The notes under the pieces: generated by a model | What the model was told of the DNA's origin: nothing | What the model saw: the letters and a program-made list of their open reading frames with translations, nothing else | The model's database searches: none | DNA from: Dermabacter vaginalis | GTDB lineage: Bacteria; Actinomycetota; Actinomycetes; Actinomycetales; Dermabacteraceae | Direction of reading: 5' to 3' | NCBI RefSeq assembly: GCF_001678905.1 | Contig: NZ_CP012117.1 | Location: 2,328,315-2,392,314, forward strand | DNA length: 64,000 nt | Translations under genes and position numbers: made by a program | In this document: positions 8,504 through 18,607 of the stretch, piece by piece | Layout of the letters: each line of letters starts with the position of its first letter | Position numbering within the stretch: the first letter of the stretch is position 1

Positions 8504-9550
8504 TCAGGTGTGACATCCGCAGGATTCACGGATCGTCAGCTTGGCGGGCATGACGATTTGGTCATGCGGCTTATAGATGTCGGTGACGGCAATTGCCTCG
8601 TTCGAGGACTCTCGCCGCTCGATCAGGTCCAGCAAGAGGGCTGCGGCCTGTCGGCCAATGCGTGCGGCACCCTCGTCGATCAGAGTCATCGTAGGAGTGG
8701 TGAGCGGAGCCCAGGCAAACTCGTCGAACGAGACCAGGCCAAGGTCTTGTGGTGCATGAAGGGAATGCGTAGCCAGGGCCCCCATGACGCCTCGGAGCAG
8801 TGGGTTATTGCCAGCAATGATGGCGTCCGGCCTGGAGCCAGAGGCTAGATACTCGGAGAGTGCATCGGCTGCGGACGTCATGTCGTTCCCCGCATCAAGA
8901 ACGGTTAGGGACGCTCCATTGCGGCGTGCAGCATCCTGGAGCCCTTTCACACGCGGTGCTCGAGTTGGCCATCGTGATGGGTACATGACAGAGACCCAGT
9001 TGCGGTATCCGTGCAACCCGAGGTGGTCGCCGAGATCCCCGCTCGCCTTCAGGTTGTCAGTGGTGACACTGGCTGCTCGGTTCGCCCCCTCAGGAGGAGG
9101 TGAGTCCACGAAGACCACAAGCACCTCCCATCGCTCAAGGAGGTCGAGGTTCTTTTTGGACAGAGGCAGTGTCGTGATGAGGCCTGCCGGGCGCGCCCCG
9201 AGCACGGACTCTATAGTCTGGTCCTCTATTTCCTGGCTGTAGTGCCCCTTGGAGGCGATGTCGGAGACCATCGCAGTGTACGTGGATCCGCGAAGCTCGG
9301 CGTGGACTCCTTGAACAAGATCGACGTAGTAGCTGTTCTCCGTGCTGGCAGTGATGACGGAGATCCCGCTTCGCCGATTTCGCTTTAGGTCGCGGGCGGC
9401 GGAATTGACGACGTAGCCAAGGTGAGCGGCGGCCTCTTGGACGGCAACACGGCTCCTCTCCGAGACTCCAGACTTGCCGTTAAGGACCTGGGAGACAGTC
9501 CAGATGCTCAGGCCGCTATGCCGGCTGACATCGGCCATGGTGGGCTTCAT
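8504..9550 (-). CDS. LacI-family transcriptional regulator of the sugar operon
   Basis: A 348-residue protein with an N-terminal LacI helix-turn-helix (MADVSRHSGLSIWTVSQVLN, then the hinge helix region AAAHLGYVVNSAARDLKRNR) and a C-terminal periplasmic-binding-like effector domain (NNPLLRGVMGALATHSL, LGLVSFDEFAWAPLTTP). The first helix-turn-helix motif is slightly unusual in having SIWTVSQ where SxxTVSR is common. It is first in a five-gene same-strand set. The 14 bp operator is 12 bases in front of its start codon, so autoregulation together with the transporter genes is likely. The effector is presumably the imported sugar or a metabolite. Confidence 0.94.
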   Translation of the reverse strand: MKPTMADVSRHSGLSIWTVSQVLNGKSGVSERSRVAVQEAAAHLGYVVNSAARDLKRNRRSGISVITASTENSYYVDLVQGVHAELRGSTYTAMVSDIASKGHYSQEIEDQTIESVLGARPAGLITTLPLSKKNLDLLERWEVLVVFVDSPPPEGANRAASVTTDNLKASGDLGDHLGLHGYRNWVSVMYPSRWPTRAPRVKGLQDAARRNGASLTVLDAGNDMTSAADALSEYLASGSRPDAIIAGNNPLLRGVMGALATHSLHAPQDLGLVSFDEFAWAPLTTPTMTLIDEGAARIGRQAAALLLDLIERRESSNEAIAVTDIYKPHDQIVMPAKLTIRESCGCHT

Positions 9551-9562
9551 TACCCCACACCC

Positions 9563-9576
9563 CCTAAACGTTTAGG
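9563..9576. promoter_or_regulatory. LacI-family operator, perfect 14 bp palindrome
   Basis: CCTAAACGTTTAGG is a perfect inverted repeat with the central CG typical of LacI-family operators. It lies between the lacI-type start codon (9550) and the putative promoter (9610-9638), about 27-40 bases downstream of the predicted transcription start. Bound repressor would block elongation or initiation. Confidence 0.75.
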
Positions 9577-9609
9577 TTGATGGTAGCGTGCATCACTTAG
9601 ACTGAAATA

Positions 9610-9638
9610 AGCATACAGGGGCACGTCGCGGTTGTCAA
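9610..9638 (-). promoter_or_regulatory. Putative sigma-70-type promoter of the sugar operon
   Basis: On the minus strand TTGACA (9638-9633), a 17-base spacer and TATGCT (9615-9610) form a near-consensus promoter directed at the lacI-type gene and the transporter genes. The operator palindrome follows downstream. Confidence 0.65.
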
Positions 9639-10260
9639 GCTCCAACCCGAGGGCGAGACCTCAGAAAACTGCGCCCGCGCTGCCCGCATCGACAGCCACC
9701 TCGAGCCCCGCAAGCTCCTACGTGTTACCCCCACCGCGAAGACACCCTGTCCCTCGGCACCCTCGGCGTCAGCAACTGGTGCAGTCCCAGCTCGAGAAAG
9801 ATCAGACTCACGGGCGGCCGAGACTTCCACATCGCGTTCGACGGCGACGTTGAGGTAACTGTCGCCAGGACAGCGCAGAGTTTCGACTGCAAGGGCATCA
9901 AACACACGATTACTAGACCAGCCACCCACGCGAGAATCCTCTACTCACTTGCAGCAACACTGCTGCTCCCGTAACGCCCCAGAGAGGGAGTCAGAGAAAC
10001 TTTACTGCCACGTAAAAGGAGCGAAAAGCGTACTTAAGTCCCCTCAAGGTTGAATGACGTCAGCTCTTTGGGTGGGCTTCGCTGATGATGTTGTCGCTGC
10101 TGTGTCTGCTGGCTGGTTGGCAGCAGGCGGAGAGGGGCATTTGCCAACTGGACTTTGTGATGGTCTCCGTGGTGCCGTTGCCGTCGACGTAGGCAGTGTC
10201 GCCAGTTTCCACCGCTGCCATTACCGGGTTGAGGTTACGAGCGTAGAGACCGGGACACTC
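9639..10260. other. Gene-poor right arm of the island
   Basis: About 620 bases without a supportable gene. Short open frames exist on both strands, none with a ribosome binding site or recognisable family. It is probably remnant DNA that came with, or decayed after, the insertion. The right direct repeat begins at 10261. Confidence 0.4.
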
Positions 10261-10431
10261 GGGGCATGATTTCCATCCTGAACTCGACAAACAGTGTCGA
10301 GCTCAGATTAAGAATCGAGTACTAACGGGGCCTTGCCCGTCGGTGAATTTCAGGCTTCGCCAGCGGCAACACCTGAGTTCACGGATCGTTCACCACGGCT
10401 GCGCGAGCGCAGCACGAGGGCCGCGGCGACG
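10261..10431. repeat. Right copy of the ~171 bp direct repeat bracketing the sugar island
   Basis: Gapless counterpart of 1213-1383. This copy contains the genuine 3' end of nhaC (10350-10431), the spacer, and a fossil of the glycosidase start (ATGCCCC on the minus strand), after which the sequence is unrelated. The spacer holds a weak hairpin (ACGGG/CCCGT, about 10324-10339) that could terminate nhaC transcription. Confidence 0.85.
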
Positions 10432-11951
10432 AGCACAAGAAGCGTCACGGCGAAGCCCGCGGGCGCCATTCCCGTTGCCGCAAACACGACGTAACCCACG
10501 AGCGAGGATCCGGCCGCGACGAGCGCATAGGGAAGCTGGGTGTTCACGTGCGTACTCACCTTGCAGCCCGCGCCCGTGCTCGACAGGATCGTCGTATCGG
10601 AAATCGGCGAGCAGTGATCGCCGAAAACACTGCCGGCGATGACCGCGCCGAACGCGGCGATCAGAAGCTCATTGCCTCCGGGGGAAGCATTCATGAGCTG
10701 GCCCGCGAGCGGCAGCAGAATGCCGAAAGCGCCCCACGAGGAGCCGGTCGCGAACGCCATGAGACCGGCCATCGCAAACAGGATCGGGACGAGCCAGTGG
10801 GCCGGGAGGTTCACGTGCGCGACGACGTCGGCGAGGAAGCTGCCCGTGCCGAGATCGCCGATGACGGCGCCGAGCATCCACGCGAGAAGAAGAATCGAAA
10901 TCGCGGGAAGCATCGACTTCGCGCCCTGGAAAGCGCCACTGAAACGCACGGTTGAGGAGAAGACCGGGTTGGAGAGGGTGTAGCGGTACAGGTAGTAGAA
11001 CGCGACGATGAGGCCGATGATGCCGCCGACGTTGAGGGACAGCGCCACGTTGGCATTGGCCATCGTCGAGAAGAGATCCCACGCGCCGGCCTCGAGGCCG
11101 CCGGTGACGTACATTCCGCCCACGACACCGAGAATGAGCAGAATGAACGGAACAAGCAAGGCGCGCTTCGCACCCGGTTCGTGACGCGGAAGCTTATCGG
11201 TCGCCTGGCTGGGAGCGTCCTTTTCATCGGCATGCACGCCCTCTCCGGCGAAGGCCCGCTCCTCTTCCTTACGCATGGGCCCGAAATTGAGCTGCCAGGC
11301 GATCACGAGCCACAAAAACACGAGCGCGGCAACCGCGTAAAAGTTCATGAGCGCGGCGCGCACGAAAGCCTCGACCTCGCTCATCTGAAGAGCGGAGGCC
11401 GCGAGGATAGGGGACATGATGCCGATGAGGGAGGCACCCCAGCTCGAGAAGGGGATGAGCACGACGACAGGGGCAGCGCCCGAATCGATCAGGTACGAGA
11501 GCTTGGCGCGCGAGACGCGTTGCCGATCCGAGATGGGCCGCGCGATCTGCCCCACCGAAAGAGCGTTGAAGTAGTCGTCGATAAAGAACGAGAGGCTCAA
11601 AAGGCCCGTGAGGATCTGGGCCCCGCGTCGTGTCTTTACGCGCTTTTCCACCCAGTCCGAGAACGCCGACGTCCCGCCTGCCATGAGGACGAGAGAGGTG
11701 ATGATGCCGAGTTCGAGGAGGAAGGCGATGATGAGGATCGTGTACCAGTTCAGCCCGCCGTCTTCCCACACGAGTCCGAGGGCGGCCTTACCGACCTCTT
11801 TGAGTGAGGCGAGTGGCGCGAAGTCCGCGATGAGGATCGCCCCCGAGACAACGCCCGCGAAGAGGGATATGAGCACGCGTTTCGTCATGATGACGAGGAG
11901 AATCGCGAGAAGTGGTGGAACGAGGGTGAGGATCGGGTAGGTCTCGACCAC
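10350..11951 (-). CDS. nhaC: NhaC-family Na+/H+ antiporter
   Basis: A 533-residue polytopic protein of the NhaC / Na_H_antiporter family. The start is GTG 11951, five bases after AGGAGG. Landmarks include SLSFFIDDYFNALSVGQIA, IDSGAAPVVVLIPFSSWGA, ATGSSWGAFGILLPLAGQLM and, near the C-terminus, GDHCSPISDTTILSSTGAGC, the signature of this family. A polar cytoplasmic loop with many charged residues (about 225-265) splits the membrane parts. It would exchange Na+ (or an organic substrate in NhaC relatives) for H+. A fragment of a second copy's C-terminus survives at 1302-1383. Confidence 0.93.
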   Translation of the reverse strand: MVETYPILTLVPPLLAILLVIMTKRVLISLFAGVVSGAILIADFAPLASLKEVGKAALGLVWEDGGLNWYTILIIAFLLELGIITSLVLMAGGTSAFSDWVEKRVKTRRGAQILTGLLSLSFFIDDYFNALSVGQIARPISDRQRVSRAKLSYLIDSGAAPVVVLIPFSSWGASLIGIMSPILAASALQMSEVEAFVRAALMNFYAVAALVFLWLVIAWQLNFGPMRKEEERAFAGEGVHADEKDAPSQATDKLPRHEPGAKRALLVPFILLILGVVGGMYVTGGLEAGAWDLFSTMANANVALSLNVGGIIGLIVAFYYLYRYTLSNPVFSSTVRFSGAFQGAKSMLPAISILLLAWMLGAVIGDLGTGSFLADVVAHVNLPAHWLVPILFAMAGLMAFATGSSWGAFGILLPLAGQLMNASPGGNELLIAAFGAVIAGSVFGDHCSPISDTTILSSTGAGCKVSTHVNTQLPYALVAAGSSLVGYVVFAATGMAPAGFAVTLLVLVAAALVLRSRSRGERSVNSGVAAGEA

Positions 11952-12068
11952 AATGACCTCCTAGGCGTGTCGCAGACGCAAGAACACCCCCACAGTAGGC
12001 GCGCTTGCCCCACGTGAAAAGTGCAATAGCCCCCGAGGGGACCGATACGTGGTGAAGGATACGTGTGC

Positions 12069-12863
12069 TTAGGACGTCGCGAGCGTCAACACGCCTACCC
12101 CGGCGAGGAGAACCGCGAAAAGCGCCGTGAGACTCGAGGGCCGCGCCTTCGCCGAAACGGGCCCACCGACCATCCCACCGAGCACCGTTCCGGCCGCGAA
12201 AATGAGTACCGACGGCCAGTCGATGTGCGTGGGCGTCCCGATCCTCGCAAGCAACGCCGCGGCAGAGGTCATGATCATGACGAGCAGGCTCGTGCCCGAC
12301 GCCGCACGCATGGGCAGCCCCAGCGCGATCACGAGCATCGGCACGGCAAGGAACCCACCGCCCACTCCAAAGAAGCCCGTGAGGAGCCCCGTGGCACTCG
12401 CGGCAAGCACGAGGGCAAGCCGGGAAGGTTGGGGTTCGGGTTCCGACGGTTGCCCGGCAAGCGTCGTACCCTTTTCTCTCGCGTTCTCCTCGGCGCGCAG
12501 TAGGCGCGCGCGGCGTGCCATCACTGCCGCAACAACGAGCAGTAGCACGCCGAAGCACAGCATGAGCGCGCGCTCGGGCACGAGGAGCGAGAGCCTCGAG
12601 GCAAGCGCCGCCCCCGCGATCGCGATCGCGCCGAAAATGGCGCCCTCTTTCCATCGCACGTTCCCGTGCTTCGCGGGGTGGCGGAGCGCCACAACCGCGG
12701 TGAGACCCACGACGACGAGTGAGGCCCCCGTCGCGTCGTGGGGTGCCATGCCGAGCACGTAAACGAGCACGGGCACGGAAAGGATGCCCCCACCCGCGCC
12801 GAGAGCACCGACCACGAGGCCGATGCCCACGCCGATCACCGCCGCGAAAAGGACGGCGTTCAT
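12069..12863 (-). CDS. TauE/SafE-family sulfite/anion exporter
   Basis: A 264-residue membrane protein with about eight hydrophobic segments in two homologous halves, each starting with the glycine-rich pattern of the TauE/SafE family: VGALGAGGGILSVPVLVYVL near the N-terminus and TGFFGVGGGFLAVPMLVIAL in the second half. A charged cytoplasmic loop (about 110-140) links the halves. Members move sulfite, sulfonates or other small anions; the substrate is not predictable here. The gene lies 22 bases after gdhA on the same strand and may be co-transcribed. Confidence 0.92.
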   Translation of the reverse strand: MNAVLFAAVIGVGIGLVVGALGAGGGILSVPVLVYVLGMAPHDATGASLVVVGLTAVVALRHPAKHGNVRWKEGAIFGAIAIAGAALASRLSLLVPERALMLCFGVLLLVVAAVMARRARLLRAEENAREKGTTLAGQPSEPEPQPSRLALVLAASATGLLTGFFGVGGGFLAVPMLVIALGLPMRAASGTSLLVMIMTSAAALLARIGTPTHIDWPSVLIFAAGTVLGGMVGGPVSAKARPSSLTALFAVLLAGVGVLTLATS

Positions 12864-12885
12864 CGCGTCACCGCGAGCTGCACGC

Positions 12886-14307
<1,422 letters not shown>

Positions 14308-14364
14308 CTACACGCCACGACCACCTTTCGGGAAACGCGGGTCTCAATATGAGAAATGCCGAGG

Positions 14365-15588
14365 CTAGTGGCCCGCGAGTTGCTCGATCGCCCAGCGCGG
14401 ATCGTCAGTCGAAATCGACTCCGGGCGAAGCGCCACGGCCTTTGTGAGCTGCTCTTCCGTGTTCACGGTCCACACGTTGATCTTGTAACCGCGCGCGTGC
14501 GCTTCCTTCGCGGCCTCGGGGGTGAGTCCGTCAACGCTGCAGCTGAGCCACGTGCATCCGAGCTCCTCGAGCGTGTCCCAGGTCGAATCCTCGACCGTGT
14601 TCACAAGGAGACCGAGCCCCACGTGCGGCGCGATCTCGTGAACGGCGGCAAGAGCCTCGGGGACGAAAGAAATGACCGTATCGCGCTCTCCGTGTCCCGG
14701 ACGCTTGTCGTGGATGAGCTGCGCCGAAGCCTTCGCGGCAGACGCGACCTTGACCTCGACGTAGAGTTCGAGATCCTCCATTGCGAGGAGCTCCGTGAGA
14801 AGCGGAACCCCGTGACCGCCCTGGAGGGACACCTGCGCGAGTTCAGCATTCGTGAGGTCCTTGATCGCGCCCTTCGCGGGGAGCGAGGCCGGATCGGCCA
14901 TGCGGTCGATCGTCTCATCGTGCATGATGATCGGCGTGCCATCGGCACTCAGGTGCACGTCGCATTCGACAACGCTCGCGCCATCGATCTTCGCGCGCCG
15001 GAAACCCGCGAGGGTATTTTCGGTCGTCACGAGAGCCGCACCGCGGTGGCCAACGATCACGGGACGGTACCCCTCAACCCCCGCGACCTCCACGCCCTCG
15101 GCACGGGGCGGGGCTGTGTTCGCCGTAGGTTCATCCGTCACGATTGCGGGGGCACCCGTGCCCGCGTTCTGCTCGGGAAGGAAGTGATCGATGCTCGCAA
15201 GCACCGTGCGCAGGCCGTGATCGGCATCCTCCGTCATCGCGCGCACCTCATCGCCCGTGCTGAGCGTGCTCATGATGGTGGGGTCGATGCACTCGACGAC
15301 GCTCTGTTCGTAGCTTTCCCCCGCGCGCACGACGACGTTGCACGGGAGGAGGGCCCCCATGGACTTATCCTCGTTGAGAGCGCGGCGCGCGAGCGTGGGG
15401 ATACACGCCCCAAGAATCACGTAGGGGCCGAGCTCCGCACCGGCTTCCGCGCCGATTTTGTTGGAAAGCGTGCCCTGCATGTTAAGTTCGTACACCACCC
15501 CGAAGCCTTCTTCGGCGAGGGCGTGGCGAGTCGCCTCGAGGGCAACGTCAAAGGGCGCCGAGACCTGCACTCGGTGCGTGTACTTCAC
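14365..15588 (-). CDS. DUF302 domain fused to a glycerophosphodiester phosphodiesterase domain
   Basis: A single 407-residue frame from GTG 15588 (preceded by AAAAGGAG) with two unrelated parts. Residues 1 to about 125 follow the DUF302 pattern (PFDVALEATRHALAEEGFGV, LGPYVILGACIPTLARRAL, LPCNVVVRAGESYEQSVV, then MSTLSTGDEV). After a Pro/Ala/Glu-rich linker, residues about 175-402 are a GDPD TIM barrel: VGHRGAALVTTENTLAGF, VVECDVHLSADGTPIIMHDE, LYVEVK, INVWTVNTEEQL. GDPDs hydrolyse glycerophosphodiesters to glycerol-3-phosphate and an alcohol. The catalytic His, Glu and Asp positions are present. There is no signal peptide, so a cytoplasmic enzyme is likely. DUF302 function is unknown; a lipid or metal link is only speculation. 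Confidence 0.9.
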   Translation of the reverse strand: MKYTHRVQVSAPFDVALEATRHALAEEGFGVVYELNMQGTLSNKIGAEAGAELGPYVILGACIPTLARRALNEDKSMGALLPCNVVVRAGESYEQSVVECIDPTIMSTLSTGDEVRAMTEDADHGLRTVLASIDHFLPEQNAGTGAPAIVTDEPTANTAPPRAEGVEVAGVEGYRPVIVGHRGAALVTTENTLAGFRRAKIDGASVVECDVHLSADGTPIIMHDETIDRMADPASLPAKGAIKDLTNAELAQVSLQGGHGVPLLTELLAMEDLELYVEVKVASAAKASAQLIHDKRPGHGERDTVISFVPEALAAVHEIAPHVGLGLLVNTVEDSTWDTLEELGCTWLSCSVDGLTPEAAKEAHARGYKINVWTVNTEEQLTKAVALRPESISTDDPRWAIEQLAGH

Positions 15589-15699
15589 GGGAGACTCCTT
15601 TTCCTGAGGTGTGCGCTTTTTGCGCGTGATCGAGCCAGGCTAGGCCCGCAATCCCACGGGCGATTGACGCCCCGGTGGCCTCGAGGTGAACGAGCCGGG

Positions 15700-16968
15700 T
15701 TACATGACGGGGCGCAGCGGAATGAGCAGCTTTTCGGTGACCTTTTCGATACCTGCGCGTGCCTTCCATTTTTCGGGATCGACCTCGTAGCAGTCCTTGA
15801 AGTCGGCCTCGAACACCTTTTCGAGCGCCTCGGCGAAAGCCGGGTCGGCAACTTCGAGGTTGGTTTCGTAGTTCAGCGCGAGCGAAAGCCGGTCGAGGTT
15901 CGCGGTTCCGACGGTCGCCCACATTCCGTCGATCGTCGCAATCTTCGAGTGGTTCATCGCGGGCGTGTAGAGGAAAATGCGGACGCCTGCGTCGAGCAGA
16001 TCTTGATAGAAGCCTCTCGCGACCCAGTCAACGACCACGTGGTTGGACTGCTCGGGGAGCATGAGGCGCACGTCGACCCCACGCGCCGCGGCTGCGCGCA
16101 GCGGCTCGAGGAGCTTGCCGTCGGGAACGAAGTATGGGGTCGAGAGCCAGATGTTCTTCTGGGCGCGCTCGATAGCCGCGAGGTACATGCGGCGAATCGG
16201 GTACACGGCCTGGAGCGGGAGGTTCGGATGGACCTCGACGCGTGTGTTCCACGCATTAGGGGCGACCCAGTCGATGCGCTCGTCGGCGCGGCGATCCTCG
16301 TTCCACACGTTCACGAATGCCTGGCGCAGCTCCCACACGGCGGGCCCCACCTCGCGCACGTGGGTGTCGCGCCATTCACTTTCGTAGGCATCGCCGATGT
16401 TGAAGCCGCCCACGTAGCCGATCTCGTCATCCACGACGAGGACCTTTGAGTGAATGAGGCCAGTCGAGCGAATCGGTGCACGCCAGAATGACCCCGAGAT
16501 GGGGTACATGCGGTGAACGTTGATGCGCTCATCAAGCTGCTCGAAGAACTGGCGAGGAACCACGAGGTTCGCGAACACGTCCCAAATGAGGAACACATCG
16601 ACCCCGCGCGCAGCCGCGTTGTTCACGGCGTCCATGAAGCGCTGCCCCACGCGGTCGCCCTTCCAAATGAAGGTCGCGAGCATCACCGTGTGCTCGGCAC
16701 GATCGATCGACTCGATCATCGACTCGAAGAGATCCTCGCCGCTCGTGAAGATCGTGATGTCCGACTTCTCAACGGTCGACTCAAACGTGCCCGGCTTGGG
16801 GGCGCGGCGCTTCTTGCGACCGCGTTTCGTGTAGGCGTCCATCGCGAGGAGTGTGCCCACAGCGACTGCTTGCGAGGCGGCAATCCCCGCAGTCGCCGCA
16901 AGTGCGGCACGCTTCGCGACGCGTTTTGCACGTCCAATGGCGCTTTGCTGTGCAGTGTTCTCACTCAT
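15700..16968 (-). CDS. Phospholipase D / cardiolipin synthase-family protein
   Basis: A 422-residue protein with two HKD motifs: HSKVLVVDDEIGYVGGFNIG in the middle and HSKIATIDGMWATVGTANLD near the C-terminus, the paired catalytic half-sites of the PLD superfamily. An N-terminal segment AALAATAGIAASQAVAVGTL followed by an Arg/Lys-rich cluster is a likely membrane anchor. The most probable role is phosphatidyl transfer for cardiolipin synthesis, though a phospholipase is possible. It lies three bases after the ornithine-cyclodeaminase-like gene on the same strand and upstream of the DUF302-GDPD gene, giving a small phospholipid-themed cluster. Confidence 0.92.
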   Translation of the reverse strand: MSENTAQQSAIGRAKRVAKRAALAATAGIAASQAVAVGTLLAMDAYTKRGRKKRRAPKPGTFESTVEKSDITIFTSGEDLFESMIESIDRAEHTVMLATFIWKGDRVGQRFMDAVNNAAARGVDVFLIWDVFANLVVPRQFFEQLDERINVHRMYPISGSFWRAPIRSTGLIHSKVLVVDDEIGYVGGFNIGDAYESEWRDTHVREVGPAVWELRQAFVNVWNEDRRADERIDWVAPNAWNTRVEVHPNLPLQAVYPIRRMYLAAIERAQKNIWLSTPYFVPDGKLLEPLRAAAARGVDVRLMLPEQSNHVVVDWVARGFYQDLLDAGVRIFLYTPAMNHSKIATIDGMWATVGTANLDRLSLALNYETNLEVADPAFAEALEKVFEADFKDCYEVDPEKWKARAGIEKVTEKLLIPLRPVM

Positions 16969-16971
16969 GGT

Positions 16972-18000
16972 TCAATTCTCGCAAGTCTTGCTGAAGTTTG
17001 CGTCCCCGTCCACGTGCTTTGCCACGGCAGCCGCCACCACAAGGTCCTGCCAGCTCATCCCCACCGTGGTAACGACCGTGGGGGCGTCCGGAACGTTCAC
17101 CTCACCTGCCGCCATAGTCGCCTCTTCGCCAAGGAGCGCCTTCATGCTCACGAGTGCGTTGTCGGCAAGGGACCCGTCGGCTATGGCGCGCACAACGTCC
17201 CCGTTCTCGCGCAAGGCCACAGCTTCATCCTCGACGATGACGCGGGCGCGGCCCATCGTCGCGGCGGGAACCTCACGCGTATCGGGGGTGTGGGCGCCAA
17301 CGGCGAGAATGGCCGCGTGCGGCTGCACCCACGGGTCTTCGAATACGGCTTCTTTCGCGGCGCTCGCGCACACGATCACGTCGGCGGCCTCGACGGCGGC
17401 GCGGCAAGCGTCGGACCCGGCACGCACCGCTCCAACCTCGCTCGCACACCCCTCCTCGCCGACCGCGAGCGCACTCTCGCTCACGCGATCCGGATCGCGC
17501 ACCGCGTAGGTGACCGCGCCGAGCGCCTCGAAACCCACACCCCCGTCGCCGCATTCCGCCGCGAGGGCGCGCACGAGCCCCTCCCCCTGGACCCCCGCCC
17601 CGAAAGCGACGATATTCGGGCGACGCGTGACGTGCGCAGCGATCGCCGAAAGCGCAGGTCGCGCCCCCGCGATCGCGACGGCGGGCGTACGCAGTGCCGT
17701 GAGGGCGATCCCCTCAACGAGCGAGTGCGGCGTGAGTGTTTCCGCGTCGCACAGGAGATAGGTGCCCTGGATGAAGGGCCGGCCCTTCTCAGGGTTGTGC
17801 GGGGCGAGGGTGAGGATCTTGATCCCCGCATCCTTGCCAACGCTCGAGGGCATCGTGAGGAACTCGCCTGCATCGACAGGAGTGAAGGTGCGCTCGGGAT
17901 CGCTCGCGGGGTCAAATCCCCGCTCGAGAGCGGCGGTCAAGGCGTCTGCCGCGGCGCGGTAGCCCAGGGCAAACACCTTTTCTGCGGTGAAGGTTTTCAT
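16972..18000 (-). CDS. Ornithine cyclodeaminase / mu-crystallin family oxidoreductase
   Basis: A 342-residue NAD(P)-dependent protein of the OCD/mu-crystallin family. The N-terminal half has the substrate region (AGEFLTMPSSVGKDAGIKIL, GRPFIQGTYLLCDAETLTP) and the start of the nucleotide fold LTALRTPAVAIAGARPAL. The Rossmann motif here is ARRPNIVAFGAGVQGEG-like (GAGVQGEGLVRAL). Family members deaminate ornithine to proline, reduce imino acids, or make alanine or opine-like products. The activity here cannot be fixed. The gene directly precedes the PLD-family gene. Confidence 0.88.
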   Translation of the reverse strand: MKTFTAEKVFALGYRAAADALTAALERGFDPASDPERTFTPVDAGEFLTMPSSVGKDAGIKILTLAPHNPEKGRPFIQGTYLLCDAETLTPHSLVEGIALTALRTPAVAIAGARPALSAIAAHVTRRPNIVAFGAGVQGEGLVRALAAECGDGGVGFEALGAVTYAVRDPDRVSESALAVGEEGCASEVGAVRAGSDACRAAVEAADVIVCASAAKEAVFEDPWVQPHAAILAVGAHTPDTREVPAATMGRARVIVEDEAVALRENGDVVRAIADGSLADNALVSMKALLGEEATMAAGEVNVPDAPTVVTTVGMSWQDLVVAAAVAKHVDGDANFSKTCEN

Positions 18001-18066
18001 GCCTTCACTGTGTCATGCGTGACTTGAGGCGAGCCGAATCCGGAAGTGGAGGCGTAGCCTCGAGGC

Positions 18067-18606
18067 ATGCCCAGATTATTGATTATTCACGGAACGACGC
18101 GCCCCTCGCGCACGGGAATCCTCGTGTCACGAGCGCTGGAAGCCCTCGCGAAGGACATCACGAACTTCGACGTCGAATTCGCGGATCTCAAGGAGGTCAA
18201 TTTGCCCTTCCTTGACGAGCTCGAGCCTCCCCGCGCCGGAAACTATCAGCGCCCTCACACGCGGGCGTGGGCCGCCACCGTGGACCGGGCCGACGCGATC
18301 GTGTGGGCAACCCCCCAGTACAACGGCTCGTTTTCGGCTCCGCTCAAAAACGCGATCGACTACCTCGCGGCGGAATGGGAGGGCAAGCCGCTTGGCATCA
18401 TCGCGTGGGGCTACCACAATGGCGGGCTCGACGCGGCGCGCGCGCTCGCGCCCGTTGCCGCTTCCCTTCGCATGAGGCTCGTCGAGCCGCTCTTCGGTTA
18501 CACGAGCTACGGCGCTGACCTCAAAGACGGTTCCCTCGCCATCAGTGAGGAATGGACCCAGAACGCCACAACCCTCCTCAAAGGACTCGAAGAACACTCA
18601 GCGTAA
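18067..18606 (+). CDS. NADPH-dependent FMN reductase family protein
   Basis: A 179-residue flavodoxin-fold protein. LLIIHGTTRPSRTG forms the phosphate-binding loop of the FMN reductase family, and the FMN-contacting loop ATPQYNGSFSAPLKNAIDYL follows at about residue 80. Such enzymes reduce FMN, quinones or azo compounds with NAD(P)H in the cytoplasm. It is divergent from the OCD gene, with 66 bases between the starts, and is immediately followed by an acetyltransferase gene one base after its stop codon. Confidence 0.93.
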   Translation: MPRLLIIHGTTRPSRTGILVSRALEALAKDITNFDVEFADLKEVNLPFLDELEPPRAGNYQRPHTRAWAATVDRADAIVWATPQYNGSFSAPLKNAIDYLAAEWEGKPLGIIAWGYHNGGLDAARALAPVAASLRMRLVEPLFGYTSYGADLKDGSLAISEEWTQNATTLLKGLEEHSA

Positions 18607-18607
18607 G

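Noticed and set aside
9639..10260. Short open frames in the island's right arm as small genes
   Set aside because: No ribosome binding site, no recognisable motif, and frames overlap on both strands.
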